The notes: generated from the letters alone by a model not told the origin. DNA of 64,000 nucleotides from DATAPD01 sp036265385 (GCA_036265385.1 DATAPD010000033.1:1-64000), one strand, 5' to 3'; shown: positions 8,264-17,977, numbered from the stretch's first letter. Made by a program: numbers and translations.

Positions 8264-8686
8264 AAATCGCTGGGGGAATTGATGAAGAGCAATTGCAGCA
8301 GCAATTCGATGAGATCGAGAGCGTCAATGCGCTGCTCCGCGCGGTGAAGGTGGCCGATTTGTTGTGCTCCGATCTATTGAATTAAATCTCAATCCATTAG
8401 GTGAGGGTGGATTGGATCAACAATCCCTGAGGCCTCTCGATCTGGTTCTGGGATGCTTCCATTCCAGCCTTGAAAAAAGAGGATCAAACCAACGTTATGT
8501 CGCTGCGCTCCAAAACCCTGACATCCAAATCCTTGGCCACCCAAAGGGCGCATTTTCAATTTCAGTGAAGGTCTTGAAGCCGATTGGAAACGAGTTTTTG
8601 ACACCGCTGCAGAACTCGACAAAGCTGTTGAGATCGCAAAGCTGGGCCGTCGCTGTGCGATCCACAGCCAAAACAAAACGGTTTAA
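8138..8686 (+). pseudogene. PHP-domain remnant of a PolX-type DNA polymerase, multiple frameshifts
   Basis: Pieces in three frames line up in order with the C-terminal PHP (metal-dependent phosphoesterase) domain of bacterial PolX. They are IRGDLQM, then STLEMARAAQARGYEYIAIT with NHSKGLKIAGG, then VLRSIELNLNPLGEGG, LVLGCFHSSLEK and ILGHPKG, and finally RIFNFSEGLEADWKRVF and AELDKAVEI. Frame changes fall near 8165, 8365 and 8545, and the remainder of the domain after DKAVEI is deleted. The metal-binding H-x-H after GDLQM has been destroyed. The polymerase core itself is absent. This is a true relic and cannot be explained by one sequencing error. Confidence 0.8.
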
Positions 8687-8706
8687 GCTGCGAAATAATA
8701 ACTTGT

Positions 8707-8859
8707 TTGCATCATGACCTAGATCAGTTTCGCCAATCACTGACCGCTGCTGAACCTACCGGCCTAGGTTTCGGGGTCGCCGGATTGTGGTGGGACGCCA
8801 AGGGCGATTGGACTCGTGCGCACGAATCCGCTCAGCAGGACGGCGGGTTAGCGGGATAG
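8707..8859 (+). pseudogene. fragment of a small WWDAKGDW-type protein
   Basis: An open stretch reads DLDQFRQSLTAAEP, then GLWWDAKGDWTRAHESAQQD and GGLAG before a TAG. The tryptophan-rich GLWWDAKGDW...AHESAQQD segment is known to me from short hypothetical bacterial proteins of roughly 70 residues. Those normally continue with a W-V-H-A-Y-L-H-R segment, absent here because of the stop at 8857-8859. There is no ATG; a TTG at 8707 is the only start in frame. Confidence 0.5.
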
Positions 8860-8940
8860 AGTACAACAAGCCGTGACGCGTATCACCGCAAGTTGCGCCC
8901 CACGACTACATGCTCGCAATCGGTACACAGGAAGGCGTGA

Positions 8941-9117
8941 TTGGCCGAACCTGATAACAAGGTCGTGACGAGAGCGGTAGCAAAACTGGCATTGGCAGGA
9001 GAGCAGGCTGGATTGAGCGTCGAAGATATAATTGCCCTGTTAAACGCCGGAATCAGCCTGGATGCTTTGCTCGACGTGGTATGTGGCCAATCGCCGCCTG
9101 GCCTGCAAATGTCGTGA
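8941..9117 (+). CDS. small helical protein, TTG start
   Basis: A 58-residue frame. A strong AGGAAGG at about 8929-8935 precedes a TTG at 8941 that directly follows an in-frame stop. The product is helical: NKVVTRAVAKLALAGEQAGL, then SVEDIIALLNAGISLDALLD. It resembles short acidobacterial proteins of unknown function, and its periodic Leu/Ile pattern suggests a folded helical hairpin. The Shine-Dalgarno and protein-like composition support it; the unusual start codon lowers confidence. Confidence 0.5.
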   Translation: MAEPDNKVVTRAVAKLALAGEQAGLSVEDIIALLNAGISLDALLDVVCGQSPPGLQMS

Positions 9118-9162
9118 ATATATCCAGCCAGGGTAATGAAAAACGTTGAATTGGACCAGTCT

Positions 9163-11907
9163 TTAGGTTCCCGTACCGGACAGAGTAATCTTCCGGGGGC
9201 TGCCGCCACCATCATCGTTTATGTTCACGGTTGCCTTCCTACTCCCCTTTGCCGTGGGCTTAAAGGTTACATCGATTTTGCAACTGGCTCCGCCGCCCAC
9301 GCTTGCTCCACAGTCGCTCGAGAGCACAAAGTCTCTGGCATTGATTCCTGCACTGATGCCTGACACATTGAGCACAGCAGTGTCCGTGTTGGTGAGGATT
9401 GATGTCCTGGCAGCAGTCGTCGTCCCAACCGCCTGGCTTCCAAACGATAATGTCTTCGGACTCAAGCTGACTACGCTTCCGGTTCCACTGAGTGCCACAG
9501 CTTGTGGGCTCGCCGGATCGTAATCATTCATTACCAAAAAACCTTTCCGCGTTCCTTTTGCTGAAGGCTTGAAGGTGACCCATACATCGCAGGTCGTTCC
9601 CGCTGCCAGTGAGGCTGGACAGGTATTGACCTGCGCAAAGTCGGCCGCGTTCACGCCCTCCAAATGGATACTTCTTACTGTGAGTGGGGACGCTTTGTTG
9701 TTCGTGACCGTGATTTTTTTGCCGGCGCTTTCAGAATCAACCAATGGTCGGCCGAAGGCGAGTGTCGCCGGCGCTACACTCACAAACGTGCGCGAGGCGA
9801 TCTTCGTCACAAAGGCATCGGTTGCTCCACCAAAGGTCGCTTGGTACGCGATCGGACTCTTGTTGAATCCCGTCGAGCTCGTCTGTCCGACCACGTAAGC
9901 ATTGCCATTCGGCGTGACGGCGATGCCGAGGCCGGAGTCATCGGAATGTCCGCCGAGATAAGTCGAGTAGACAAGGCTGCTGTTTGGACTGATCTTGCTT
10001 ACGAATGCATCCATCCCGCCGCTGCGATACCGCTGCAGCGCATTGACGGTCGGAAAGTCATTCGACTGCGTGTAGCCGGTTATGTAAGCGTTTCCCGAAC
10101 CATCGACCGCGATGGCGGAGGGCCAGTCTTCGCCGGTTCCGCCGATTGCCAAGGCCCAGTCGTCGCCTGTACCGCCGATGGTAGCGCCCGTCCCAACTTT
10201 AAAGCCGCCGGTGGCGTTGGTATTGATCTTAGTGACCACGTGTTGGTACTGCGGTCCGGTTCGCAATAATACATTCCAGCCACACTAATTGGATGAGTGT
10301 ACCCCATCACGTAAGCATTTCCATTCGCATCTACCGCGACGTCTGTTGTCCAGAATTCGATGTCGCCGCATTCAGAATAAATGGGTTGGATCGAACTTCC
10401 GTAAACGATGTTGCTGCCGCTGGCGTCGATTTTTGTCAGGAAGCCATCGATCGTCGCGCCGCCACGCGATGTATCAATGGATCCGGCGGCGTAAGCATTC
10501 CCAGATTGATCCACTGCGACGCCAGAAACCCATTCCATATTGGCCCAAAACGAGAAGTAAGCGGAATACACTGCAGCTGTGCCGTCGGCGTTGATCTTGG
10601 TTACAAACATGCAGTATCCCAGACATTGGGCGGTGCCTTTGATCGGTGGCTCGTCAAACCATCCCGATCCGCTGACGTAGGCGTTGCCTGCGTCATCCGC
10701 TGCGATGTCGGCCACGCTCCCTGCCGCATAGGTGGAGTAAACGATCCGACTTCCATTCGGATTGATTTTTGTGATCCAGCTATTGTTCCCCAATATATAC
10801 GCGTTGCCCGCCTTGTCCACCGCGATACCGACAACACATTGGCCCGCCCTCCCGCCCAGGTAGGTGGAATACACAAGCGCCGTACCGCTCGCGTTGATCT
10901 TGGTGACAAACACATCGATGCTTCCTACGGGGAGTACCGGCTGAATGGCTTTATTTGTCGGGAAGTCGATGGAGTCGGCGCAGCCGGCGACGTAGGCGTT
11001 GCCGGTGGCGTCAACCGCGATTTTTGGTTGGACTCGTAGCCACTGCCGCCTAGATATGTTGAATAGCTCAGGATGGGGTCGATAATCAGAGCGCGGCTTC
11101 GATCGTAGTTCGCGATTTGGAATCCAACTTCATTGCCGGTGATCACCACGAAACTGCCGTTGATGTTTCGCTTCGCGCCTTGCACTGGCTGATACATTTC
11201 AGGTCTTGGTATCCGCATTTCGCCGGCTGCCGTGTCAGAACGAGGTCGCCACGTTCGATGACGATTCGATTCGCGCCATCAATCGCGAGCCGGATGACCG
11301 AGGGGTCCGTTCCGGGGCGCACGACGAAGTCGTATTCCAGCTGTCGCTGATTTCCGTAGTAAACCAGGTCCACTCCCGGATAAACATTCTGGTAGCGCAC
11401 CTTCGCAAATCGCCGGACGTTGGTGTGCCACATCGAAGGATCGCTTCCTGCAAAGTAGTTGCTTGTTCCAGGCAATTCGTCTTGACCGGAGATTTCTGCT
11501 TTTACATTGGCGTTTAGCAATTTCATTCTTAAAGCTGAGGGCTGCGCGCTTGGCGACGGGCGCAGTCGAACGACCGCTTCGTTCTGAGTAAGAAAAAGGC
11601 TATAGCCAGGGCCGCGCGACAAGAATTTGACCTGAGCATCCGTCTGTCCCTGATTGGCCTCAAAGACGAGGGGAAGCTTGCCATAACTTTCGACGAGACT
11701 CGCTTTCAAAGTCTGGGATCCCGGAAGAGCGACAGCTGAGGAATGCTGCCTGCCGCCCCGCGAAGTCACCGCGACAGACACCTCTTCTCGACGCGGACCA
11801 AACATTTGGGCCACTCCAGCTTGAACGAAAGCATAGACCATGAGGCATACTATGCGGTGGTGAGAGTGCCGGCTCTGCGGATGAACGTGCTGATCATGAC
11901 AAACCAT
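9163..11907 (-). pseudogene. SBBP-repeat / choice-of-anchor secreted protein, three frameshifts
   Basis: One long minus-strand gene of about 900 codons is readable in four pieces. It starts with a signal-like segment and a conserved N-terminal domain (LPLVFEANQGQTDAQVKFLS ... YGNQRQLEYDFVV). A run of SBBP beta-propeller repeats follows (VYSTYLGG, IAVD..GNAYV.G). Two ASH/choice-of-anchor D modules end the gene (SPKTLSFGSQAVGTTT; DVTFKPTAKGSRKATV; final LSGTGT). Frame changes lie near 11222, near 11025 in an A5 run, and near 10262. Such proteins are exported and probably act at the cell surface. Coding quality is otherwise intact, so the breaks are recent or are sequence errors. Confidence 0.85.
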
Positions 11908-12003
11908 CCTGTCTGAAGTAAACCAAGTTTTTTAAAAGGTTGCTTTTGAGTTGCCGACAGTCACTCTTCATTCATCGCACTCTCACAATTACTTGTATAA
12001 TCT

Positions 12004-12720
12004 CTAAGCCGCCACAAGCCTCTGCAGCGCAGTCATATTGCGGATTATCAGTGTCGAGCCCTTTAATTCAAGGATCTCCATCTTTCTGAACTCCGCAAGT
12101 GTGCGGCTTATAGATTCCCGGCTTGTGCCGATAAGTTGTGAAATTTCTTCATGGGTCAGCGCAAGTTTTGAGTGGACGGCTCCATTTGTGACTCGGCCTT
12201 CCGCCGCCGACGCCAGGAAGAATTTGGCGAGCCGCTCCGAAATCGAGTGTGACAACCCAACCGAGCGAATGGTCTTACACGCGCCCTGATAATCACGGCT
12301 GATATGTTGGGCGGTCTGCAGGCACGCATCGCCATGCTTCTTCAGAAACATCATAAAATCCTCTCTGCTTACGAAATTCAGGCTGCAGGGCTGCATGGTC
12401 TCGGCCGTCAACTCGTATGCCTTGCCTGTGACAGTCGCATGCAAGCCGAGAACTTCTCCAGCTTTTGCTATACGCAGGATGAAAGTCTTTCCATCGCTAG
12501 AAGTGGTTGAGAGCTTGACTTGCCCCTGGCAGAGGATGAAGATCCCCCGCGGCATTTGCCCATCGATAAAAATGAGCGCGTGACTCGGGTAGGCGGTCGC
12601 GTGGGTTATTTCGCTGAGGGCTTTTAGCGGTTCCTCTGCAAGGGTGCAGAAGAAATTCTCGGAACGCAGCTGACACGTCACACAGTTCTCAACGCAGGGC
12701 AGACCGTAAGGTGAGTTCAT
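12004..12720 (-). CDS. Crp/Fnr-family transcriptional regulator with N-terminal cysteines
   Basis: A 238-residue regulator, starting at ATG 12720 (MNSPYGLPCVENC). Cysteines near the start are spaced C-x3-C-x2-C-x8-C. The first three have the spacing of the Fnr iron-sulphur ligands, so an oxygen- or redox-sensitive cluster is possible, although the last gap differs from Fnr. A cyclic-nucleotide-binding-type domain follows (ALIFIDGQMPRGIFILCQGQ) and then a Crp-type HTH (LTHEEISQLIGTSRESISRT). It stands alone facing a 500-base gap, so its targets are not evident. A longer frame to 12825 exists but lacks support. Confidence 0.9.
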   Translation of the reverse strand: MNSPYGLPCVENCVTCQLRSENFFCTLAEEPLKALSEITHATAYPSHALIFIDGQMPRGIFILCQGQVKLSTTSSDGKTFILRIAKAGEVLGLHATVTGKAYELTAETMQPCSLNFVSREDFMMFLKKHGDACLQTAQHISRDYQGACKTIRSVGLSHSISERLAKFFLASAAEGRVTNGAVHSKLALTHEEISQLIGTSRESISRTLAEFRKMEILELKGSTLIIRNMTALQRLVAA

Positions 12721-13225
12721 GACCGTTCCCCACTGCCCGAGAGACGTGCGGGCTTTCCTAGAGTTGCTTAATGACCTCTGACGATAGGAAATTTTAGAAT
12801 TGGCGGGCAGGGCGCGACTGTTCACATTTGCTCATTCCGCGATGCTGTAATTTGGGTAGTGATGGCCGGGTTGCTAACCGACAATGGATGTGATATCGGT
12901 GTCGCGGCCGCAAAAGTGGACGAATCTCTGGGACGGAGCCGACCTTTCACTATGCCGATTACTGACCCATGTGCTCAAAACGCGGCGAGACCAACTAGAT
13001 TCAGTGACATGTACCGCTCAGGTGGAATCGACCTAACAGGCATAACCGCACCGGTCCCACGTATCTTTCCGAGTTGAGCCATTCTGCACAGTCATGGGAA
13101 GAGTAATGGGGCACTCTATACATACCTTGCAGTTCAATGCAGTCTGTCAAACACGCTGTTATCTGCACCGATAAGAGAGCAACGAGTTCAGTCGGACAAG
13201 TATTGTTTCTGAGGCAGAGAATGCA
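12721..13225. other. intergenic, no supported gene
   Basis: No frame here has a recognisable domain or a ribosome site. The stretch probably carries the promoters of the Crp/Fnr-type gene (leftward) and of the small gene at 13226 (rightward). Confidence 0.5.
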
Positions 13226-13423
13226 ATGGCGCAGGTCATTCAAGTCGAAATAAGAACGGGCACCACGCACACCGTGACGTGGCTCGATGCTGCACTGAAA
13301 CCGAGGCCAGGTATGGCTCTTGTGTGCACAGGTGATTCGCGATCGTGGACCGTCGTACAGGCATACCCCATCACGGCGAGGGAAGTAAGGGAAAGCCAGG
13401 CAAGCTGGAAGGTTGTGGTCTGA
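13226..13423 (+). CDS. conserved small protein (TWLDA..KPRPGM type)
   Basis: A 65-residue protein with a beta-rich pattern: VIQVEIRTGTTHTVTWLDAA, then LKPRPGMALVCTGD, then RSWTVVQAY and a final WKV. This T-W-L-D...K-P...W-T-V pattern is shared with short acidobacterial hypothetical proteins, which I recall without a known function. No signal peptide or membrane segment is present. The ribosome site is weak (GAGG about 13 bases upstream). Confidence 0.55.
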   Translation: MAQVIQVEIRTGTTHTVTWLDAALKPRPGMALVCTGDSRSWTVVQAYPITAREVRESQASWKVVV

Positions 13424-13754
13424 AGTGCCGCGTTTGATAAAAGGAATGGGAAGCTAGGCGAACTACTGCTCCAAGGGGTCAGGCAGCACCTTTACTCATT
13501 CCCGTTCAGCAATCCACAAAGCGAATCGGAAGACCAATGGTGCGAACAACAATCCGACTGAAAATCCAGGCCCGACTCCATCCCAATCGGCGGCTTTTTC
13601 GTCTGTCATGACTTCGAGTCTAGCGAGAACAATTCTCAAGAGCCATGGAAACAATTACTTTCAACGCGGCAGCCACCTCGCGGCAAAGAGATGCAACGAG
13701 GACTGCAACGATGTGCTTTTGCACGGAAGTGTAATGGCGATTCGATTTGCCCAG
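13424..13754. other. intergenic, no supported gene
   Basis: I see no gene. Bases 13728-13741 (AGTGTAATGGCGAT) share 14 bases with the inverted motif copy near 14563-14576. Confidence 0.5.
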
Positions 13755-14126
13755 CTATCGGTTCGCTTGAGATATTTGCAATCGACGATTCTTAACTCGC
13801 CGCTTGGCGGCCCTTAGTACCAGCACGGTGCAAGGTGCCAGGAACAAGCCCATCTCGAAAAAGTTCAGGATTTTCCGCTCTGTCAAGAGTGTGATGCCTG
13901 CACAAAGTAGTGCAGCGAAACCGAATAACCTTGGTTTCTCGAACACAATCGAATACACACTGCAAACTAGCGCTGGAGAAAACAACACGGAAGAAATCAC
14001 GATGAGAACCACCGAAAAAGTATGCCCCAATCCCATGACAGCCATAAGCGGGAAACACGATGCGGTCAGACCAATCGCAAGAAGGCTAAACATCCCAATT
14101 GGTGCAGCTTTTATCTCTTCGTGCAT
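13755..14126 (-). CDS. small integral membrane protein
   Basis: A 123-residue protein with about four hydrophobic segments (MFSLLAIGLTASCFPLMAV; FSVVLIVISSVLF; LFGFAALLCAGITLL; EMGLFLAPCTVLVL) and a basic C-terminal tail (RAAKRRVKNRR). No catalytic or transport motif is recognised. The plus strand also has a long frame here, but the hydrophobic periodicity supports the minus strand. CGGAGC upstream is a weak ribosome site. Function unknown. Confidence 0.6.
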   Translation of the reverse strand: MHEEIKAAPIGMFSLLAIGLTASCFPLMAVMGLGHTFSVVLIVISSVLFSPALVCSVYSIVFEKPRLFGFAALLCAGITLLTERKILNFFEMGLFLAPCTVLVLRAAKRRVKNRRLQISQANR

Positions 14127-14227
14127 GCAAGCTCCGACTGAGCGATGCTAGAACGAATTAGCGGGGTTCAAGTGTTCAGGATTGCTCACTTGTTGGAGAT
14201 GTCTCGACAAGCGGTTCCCCGGCGGTC

Positions 14228-14398
14228 ATGGCGAAAAGAACTGCAAAGCAAGAACGTCAGATTCGGCAACTTTGCGAGTTGGAAGGCGTGGACCCTCAGC
14301 ACATGTTGGATAACCCGGCATATGACGTGTTGGAGGTTGTCCGTGTCCTGCGCATGATTCGCAGTGTACGCGCGGCGATGAATGCGCGGCGCATTTGA
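14228..14398 (+). CDS. small basic helical protein
   Basis: A 56-residue frame from ATG 14228: it reads AKRTAKQERQIRQLCELEG, VDPQHMLDNPAYDVLEVVRV, then LRMIRSVRAAMNARRI. The composition is protein-like, with charged amphipathic helices and no low-complexity stretch. I recognise no family. It lies between a membrane protein and the kinase, and nothing suggests an operon. Confidence 0.4.
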   Translation: MAKRTAKQERQIRQLCELEGVDPQHMLDNPAYDVLEVVRVLRMIRSVRAAMNARRI

Positions 14399-14555
14399 CT
14401 TTCGGGCGGCCTCCTTCCGACCCGAATCTGGCGCGGCGTTTCCGGGCCATTACTCCCGGCGTTGCCCCAGGGCTTTAGCCGGGGTGGGTCCACTGCGGAG
14501 TTGGCCCGCCCTTTTTCAAAATTCAGGAAATGAAGTTGAGCCAGGGCCGGTTTTT

Positions 14556-14572
14556 AGGTCAATGAGTGTAAT
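14556..14572 (-). repeat. dispersed 17-19 bp motif, inverted copy
   Basis: AGGTCAATGAGTGTAAT is the exact reverse complement of 17692-17708. The match extends to 19 of 20 bases. The two copies flank the Ser/Thr kinase gene in opposite orientation. Confidence 0.8.
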
Positions 14573-14667
14573 GGCGATGTTTCGCCATTAATCCTCTGCG
14601 AGATGCCGCCAACTCATCGGCTTTCATTGACTTGCCTTTGCACCGCGCCTACCATTGCCACGATTCC

Positions 14668-17397
14668 ATGATCGGTCAAACCATCTCGCACTACCGAATC
14701 TTGGAGAAGCTCGGGGGTGGGGGCATGGGTGTGGTTTACAAAGCCGAGGACACAGAACTCGGCCGCTCCATCGCCCTGAAATTCCTGACCGATGAGTCAG
14801 CTCGAGATCCGCAAGCGTTGGAGCGCTTTCGTCGTGAAGCGCGTGCTGCTTCCGCTCTTAATCATCCCAACATCTGCACCATCTATGAGATCGGCAAAGA
14901 CGGCGACCAACCCTTCATTGCCATGGAGTTTCTGGAAGGGATGACGCTCAGACACAGGATTGCCGGGAAGCCATTAGACGTGGACACTTTGCTATCGGTC
15001 GGGATCGAGGTTGCTGACGCACTCGCTGCAGCCCATGCGAAGGGCATCGTCCACCGCGATGTAAAGCCTGCAAACATCTTTGTGATTGCGGACGGACATG
15101 CCAAGGTCCTCGACTTCGGTTTGGCTAAGGTCGGCTTAGTGGCGACGCGGATGAACGCCACACCAGCCGCGCTCACAATGAGCGAGGAACTGCTGACCAG
15201 CCCTGGTTCAGCGATGGGCACGGCGGCGTACATGTCGCCTGAGCAAGCCCTGGGTAAGGAACTGGATCCCCGGACTGACTTGTTTTCCTTTGGCTCGGTC
15301 TTGTATGAGATGGCGACGGGAATGCCCGCTTTTCGAGGCGACACCACAGCTGCTGTTTTCGATGCCATCCTGCATAAAGAACCAACCGCTCCAGTACGCC
15401 TCAACCCCAATTTGCCCTCGGAGCTTGAGCGCATTATCGACAAGTGCCTGGAGAAAGACCGGGAGCTACGCTACCAGCACGCTGCGGACATCCGCACTGA
15501 CTTGAAGCGGCTAAGGCGGGATACGGATTCCAGCCACTCGCGCCGAGTGAGCGAGGTCATTTCAATGGGTTCCGCAGGACCAGTCGCTCCGCCGACGAGC
15601 CGCGCGTCGAGCGGAGCAGTCATACTTGCCGAAGCGAGACGCCATAAGGTAATTCTGGCAATGACGCTGGTTGGATTGACAGCGCTGATCGCCGGGTTAG
15701 GGATTTACTTCTCTAGACGGAGCGGAAGTGGGAGCGAGTGGAACGCGCAGGGCATGACGATCAGGCGAGTCACCCAGAGCGGGAACGCGGTTAACGTCGC
15801 GATTTCCACTGACGGCCATTACATTGTCTATGCCCTGCGTGAGGGAGCAAAACAGAGCCTAAACGTTCGTCAAGTAGCTACTGGCAGTGACGTACAGATT
15901 CTACCGCCGGATGAAGTTGTGTTTTTTGGTCTGACTTTTTCGCCCGATGCCAACTACATTGATTTTGTTCGATCCGAAAAGAACAACCCTGTTAATACTT
16001 TCCTTTATCGAATTCCCACGCTGGGAGGGACATCACACCTCGTGATGAAGGGGGGAATCGATTTTTCAACCAGCTATTCTCCAGACGGCGCGCAGTTCGC
16101 CTTCTTACGGGTCCAGGGTGAAACAGTTGCCCTATTAATTGCCAATGCTGATGGGAGTAACGAACGGCTGCTCGCAAATCGTCCTTACTTTGACATGTTT
16201 TCTTGGGGTACGGCTTGGTCCCCTGACGGCAAAACCATTGCCTTCGCAGCTGCGGAGTCGAATAAAAGTATTCGATCGGTACTTTGGGCAGTCTCGATCG
16301 CCGATGGATCGGTGCGTGAAATCTACTCGACGCCCAACCGTATTGGTCATCCGCGCTGGCTGCCGGACGGCAGTGGCCTTCTAGCGCCGATTGGTAGCAT
16401 TAATCAGGCTCTTCGCGGGCAACTCTGGTTCATTTCTTTTCCAAAGGGACAAGCAAGGCGTCTTACGAATGATCTGATGGATTACCAACTCTGGTCTCTG
16501 GATCTCACTCAGGACGGCAAGACGCTAGCCGACACCGCAGGGTCGCAAGTCTCGGATCTGTGGATCGCGCCGACGAGTGACACCACCAAGGCCAAGCAGG
16601 TTACGCGCAATGACCATGCTGTTGGGCGATTCTCCTGGACGACCGACGGACGGATAATTTTCGCTAGCGGCGATGGCAATCTTTCCATCCTAAATTCCGA
16701 TACGAGTGTGCGTACCCTGCTGACGCCCAATGACAATGCAATCTCGGACCCATCATTTTGCGGCGACGGGCGCTATTTTGTCTACTCCGCCTACCGGGAA
16801 CAAAAGGTTGGAGTCTGGCGGATGGATGCCGATGGTTCCAACCCCATCCGCATCGCGGACGAGACCGTCGCTACCTCTCCACAATGTTCTCCGGATGGCA
16901 AGTGGGTGATCTATTTACGGGGTGGTTCGGGTTCCGTCCCGATGCGTGTGGCGATCACAGGCGAAAAGCCTCCAGAACCGATTGCGCAAAGTCCGGCGGT
17001 TTGGCTTGGCGATGTTCTTGCGTTCTCGCCAGACGGCAAACGGATCGCGTATCTCGCCGTTTCGCAGAACCCTGGTTCGCCCTCTGGATCACGACCAAAT
17101 AGGCTAATAATAATTGCTTTCGATGGCGGTGCCCTTTTGCATCAGTTTGATTGGCCCGGTACGTCAGCCGGGGAGCCCCGTTGGGCACCATCAGGTGAGG
17201 CAATTGACTATGTATTGACCCGGAACGGTGCCTCCAACATTTGGCGACAGAAACTCTCTGGCGGAACGCCGAAGCAAATTACAAATTTTGAGTCCGGACA
17301 GATCTTCGACTTTGACTGGTCGCGTGACGGCAAGCAACTGGCGCTGACTCGAGGCAGCCAAAGCAGCGACGTCATCCTGATCAGTAATTTCCGGTGA
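14668..17397 (+). CDS. membrane Ser/Thr protein kinase with C-terminal PD40/TolB-like propeller
   Basis: A 909-residue receptor-like kinase. ATG 14668 begins MIGQTISHYRILEKLG, the usual start of this family. The kinase domain fills residues 1-280: G-rich loop GGGGMGVVY, ATP-binding Lys in IALKFL, catalytic loop GIVHRDVKPANIF, DFGLA, and the activation-segment end GTAAYMSPEQA. A membrane helix follows (VILAMTLVGLTALIAGLGIYF, near residue 340). The remainder is a WD40-like beta propeller made of S-P-D-G-K/W repeats, expected outside the membrane as a sensor. This architecture is abundant in Acidobacteriota. The kinase acts on Ser/Thr of unknown targets. No partner gene is adjacent. Confidence 0.95.
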   Translation: MIGQTISHYRILEKLGGGGMGVVYKAEDTELGRSIALKFLTDESARDPQALERFRREARAASALNHPNICTIYEIGKDGDQPFIAMEFLEGMTLRHRIAGKPLDVDTLLSVGIEVADALAAAHAKGIVHRDVKPANIFVIADGHAKVLDFGLAKVGLVATRMNATPAALTMSEELLTSPGSAMGTAAYMSPEQALGKELDPRTDLFSFGSVLYEMATGMPAFRGDTTAAVFDAILHKEPTAPVRLNPNLPSELERIIDKCLEKDRELRYQHAADIRTDLKRLRRDTDSSHSRRVSEVISMGSAGPVAPPTSRASSGAVILAEARRHKVILAMTLVGLTALIAGLGIYFSRRSGSGSEWNAQGMTIRRVTQSGNAVNVAISTDGHYIVYALREGAKQSLNVRQVATGSDVQILPPDEVVFFGLTFSPDANYIDFVRSEKNNPVNTFLYRIPTLGGTSHLVMKGGIDFSTSYSPDGAQFAFLRVQGETVALLIANADGSNERLLANRPYFDMFSWGTAWSPDGKTIAFAAAESNKSIRSVLWAVSIADGSVREIYSTPNRIGHPRWLPDGSGLLAPIGSINQALRGQLWFISFPKGQARRLTNDLMDYQLWSLDLTQDGKTLADTAGSQVSDLWIAPTSDTTKAKQVTRNDHAVGRFSWTTDGRIIFASGDGNLSILNSDTSVRTLLTPNDNAISDPSFCGDGRYFVYSAYREQKVGVWRMDADGSNPIRIADETVATSPQCSPDGKWVIYLRGGSGSVPMRVAITGEKPPEPIAQSPAVWLGDVLAFSPDGKRIAYLAVSQNPGSPSGSRPNRLIIIAFDGGALLHQFDWPGTSAGEPRWAPSGEAIDYVLTRNGASNIWRQKLSGGTPKQITNFESGQIFDFDWSRDGKQLALTRGSQSSDVILISNFR

Positions 17398-17900
17398 ATT
17401 TGCCCGGACGTGGTTGCACTGCAAACTCTCGGAGCAGAAATTGGATGAATCACAGGACAAAGTGTCAATGGCCATTCTCTGCATGGCACTTCTTCGCGAA
17501 GGAGTGATCGCGAGACGATCACTCGAATTGCCAAAAACTCTAACTTTAATTCGTTCGACCTTGCGTTTTTGCACTCGGAAAAACTTCATCTTGTCTGTCG
17601 GCAATCTTACAAAAAGGTTTGCTTCACATTTTCTGAGTTAGACCGAAGGGGCCTGAGCGGCCTCGCAAATCATAACTGTTGTTAACAGGCGATTACACTC
17701 ATTGACCTGGGTGCATCTTCGGTGCATCGCCTTCCGGGGGAAGGGTGAAGGGCCTTGCCGCGGGTCACCGCGAGACACTCCTGCGGTTGGCGGCGGGAGT
17801 ATAGCGCACGCAGGAACTTGGTTTGAAACTAGCAAACTACTAGCACGGAACTGCTCACGCTGGTCGCAACCCTAAAAAATGTGGTTTTTACTGGGGAAAA
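17398..17900. other. intergenic between kinase and tRNA
   Basis: No gene is recognised. It contains the third copy of the dispersed motif at 17690-17708. The T-run at 17874-17880, read on the minus strand, may help end tRNA transcription. Confidence 0.5.
17690..17708 (+). repeat. dispersed 19-bp motif, copy 3
   Basis: GCGATTACACTCATTGACC at 17690-17708, continued by T. It differs by one base from 3298-3316 and is the inverted partner of 14556-14572. Confidence 0.8.
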
Positions 17901-17977
17901 TGGCGCGCCCTGAGAGATTCGAACTCCCGACCTTCTGGTTCGTAGCCAGACGCTCTATCCAACTGAGCTAAGGGCGC
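17901..17977 (-). tRNA. tRNA-Arg(ACG)
   Basis: The minus strand folds into a full cloverleaf: acceptor GCGCCCT/AGGGCGC, D arm GCTC/GAGC, anticodon stem TCTGG/CCAGA with loop CTACGAA (anticodon ACG), and a T arm with loop TTCGAAT. The discriminator G and the CCA end are encoded. It reads CGN arginine codons once A34 is converted to inosine. Confidence 0.97.

Noticed and set aside
10293..11039. 248-codon plus-strand frame (and 9664-10269, 201 codons)
   Set aside because: Antisense to the SBBP-repeat gene; repetitive coding opposite explains the open frames.
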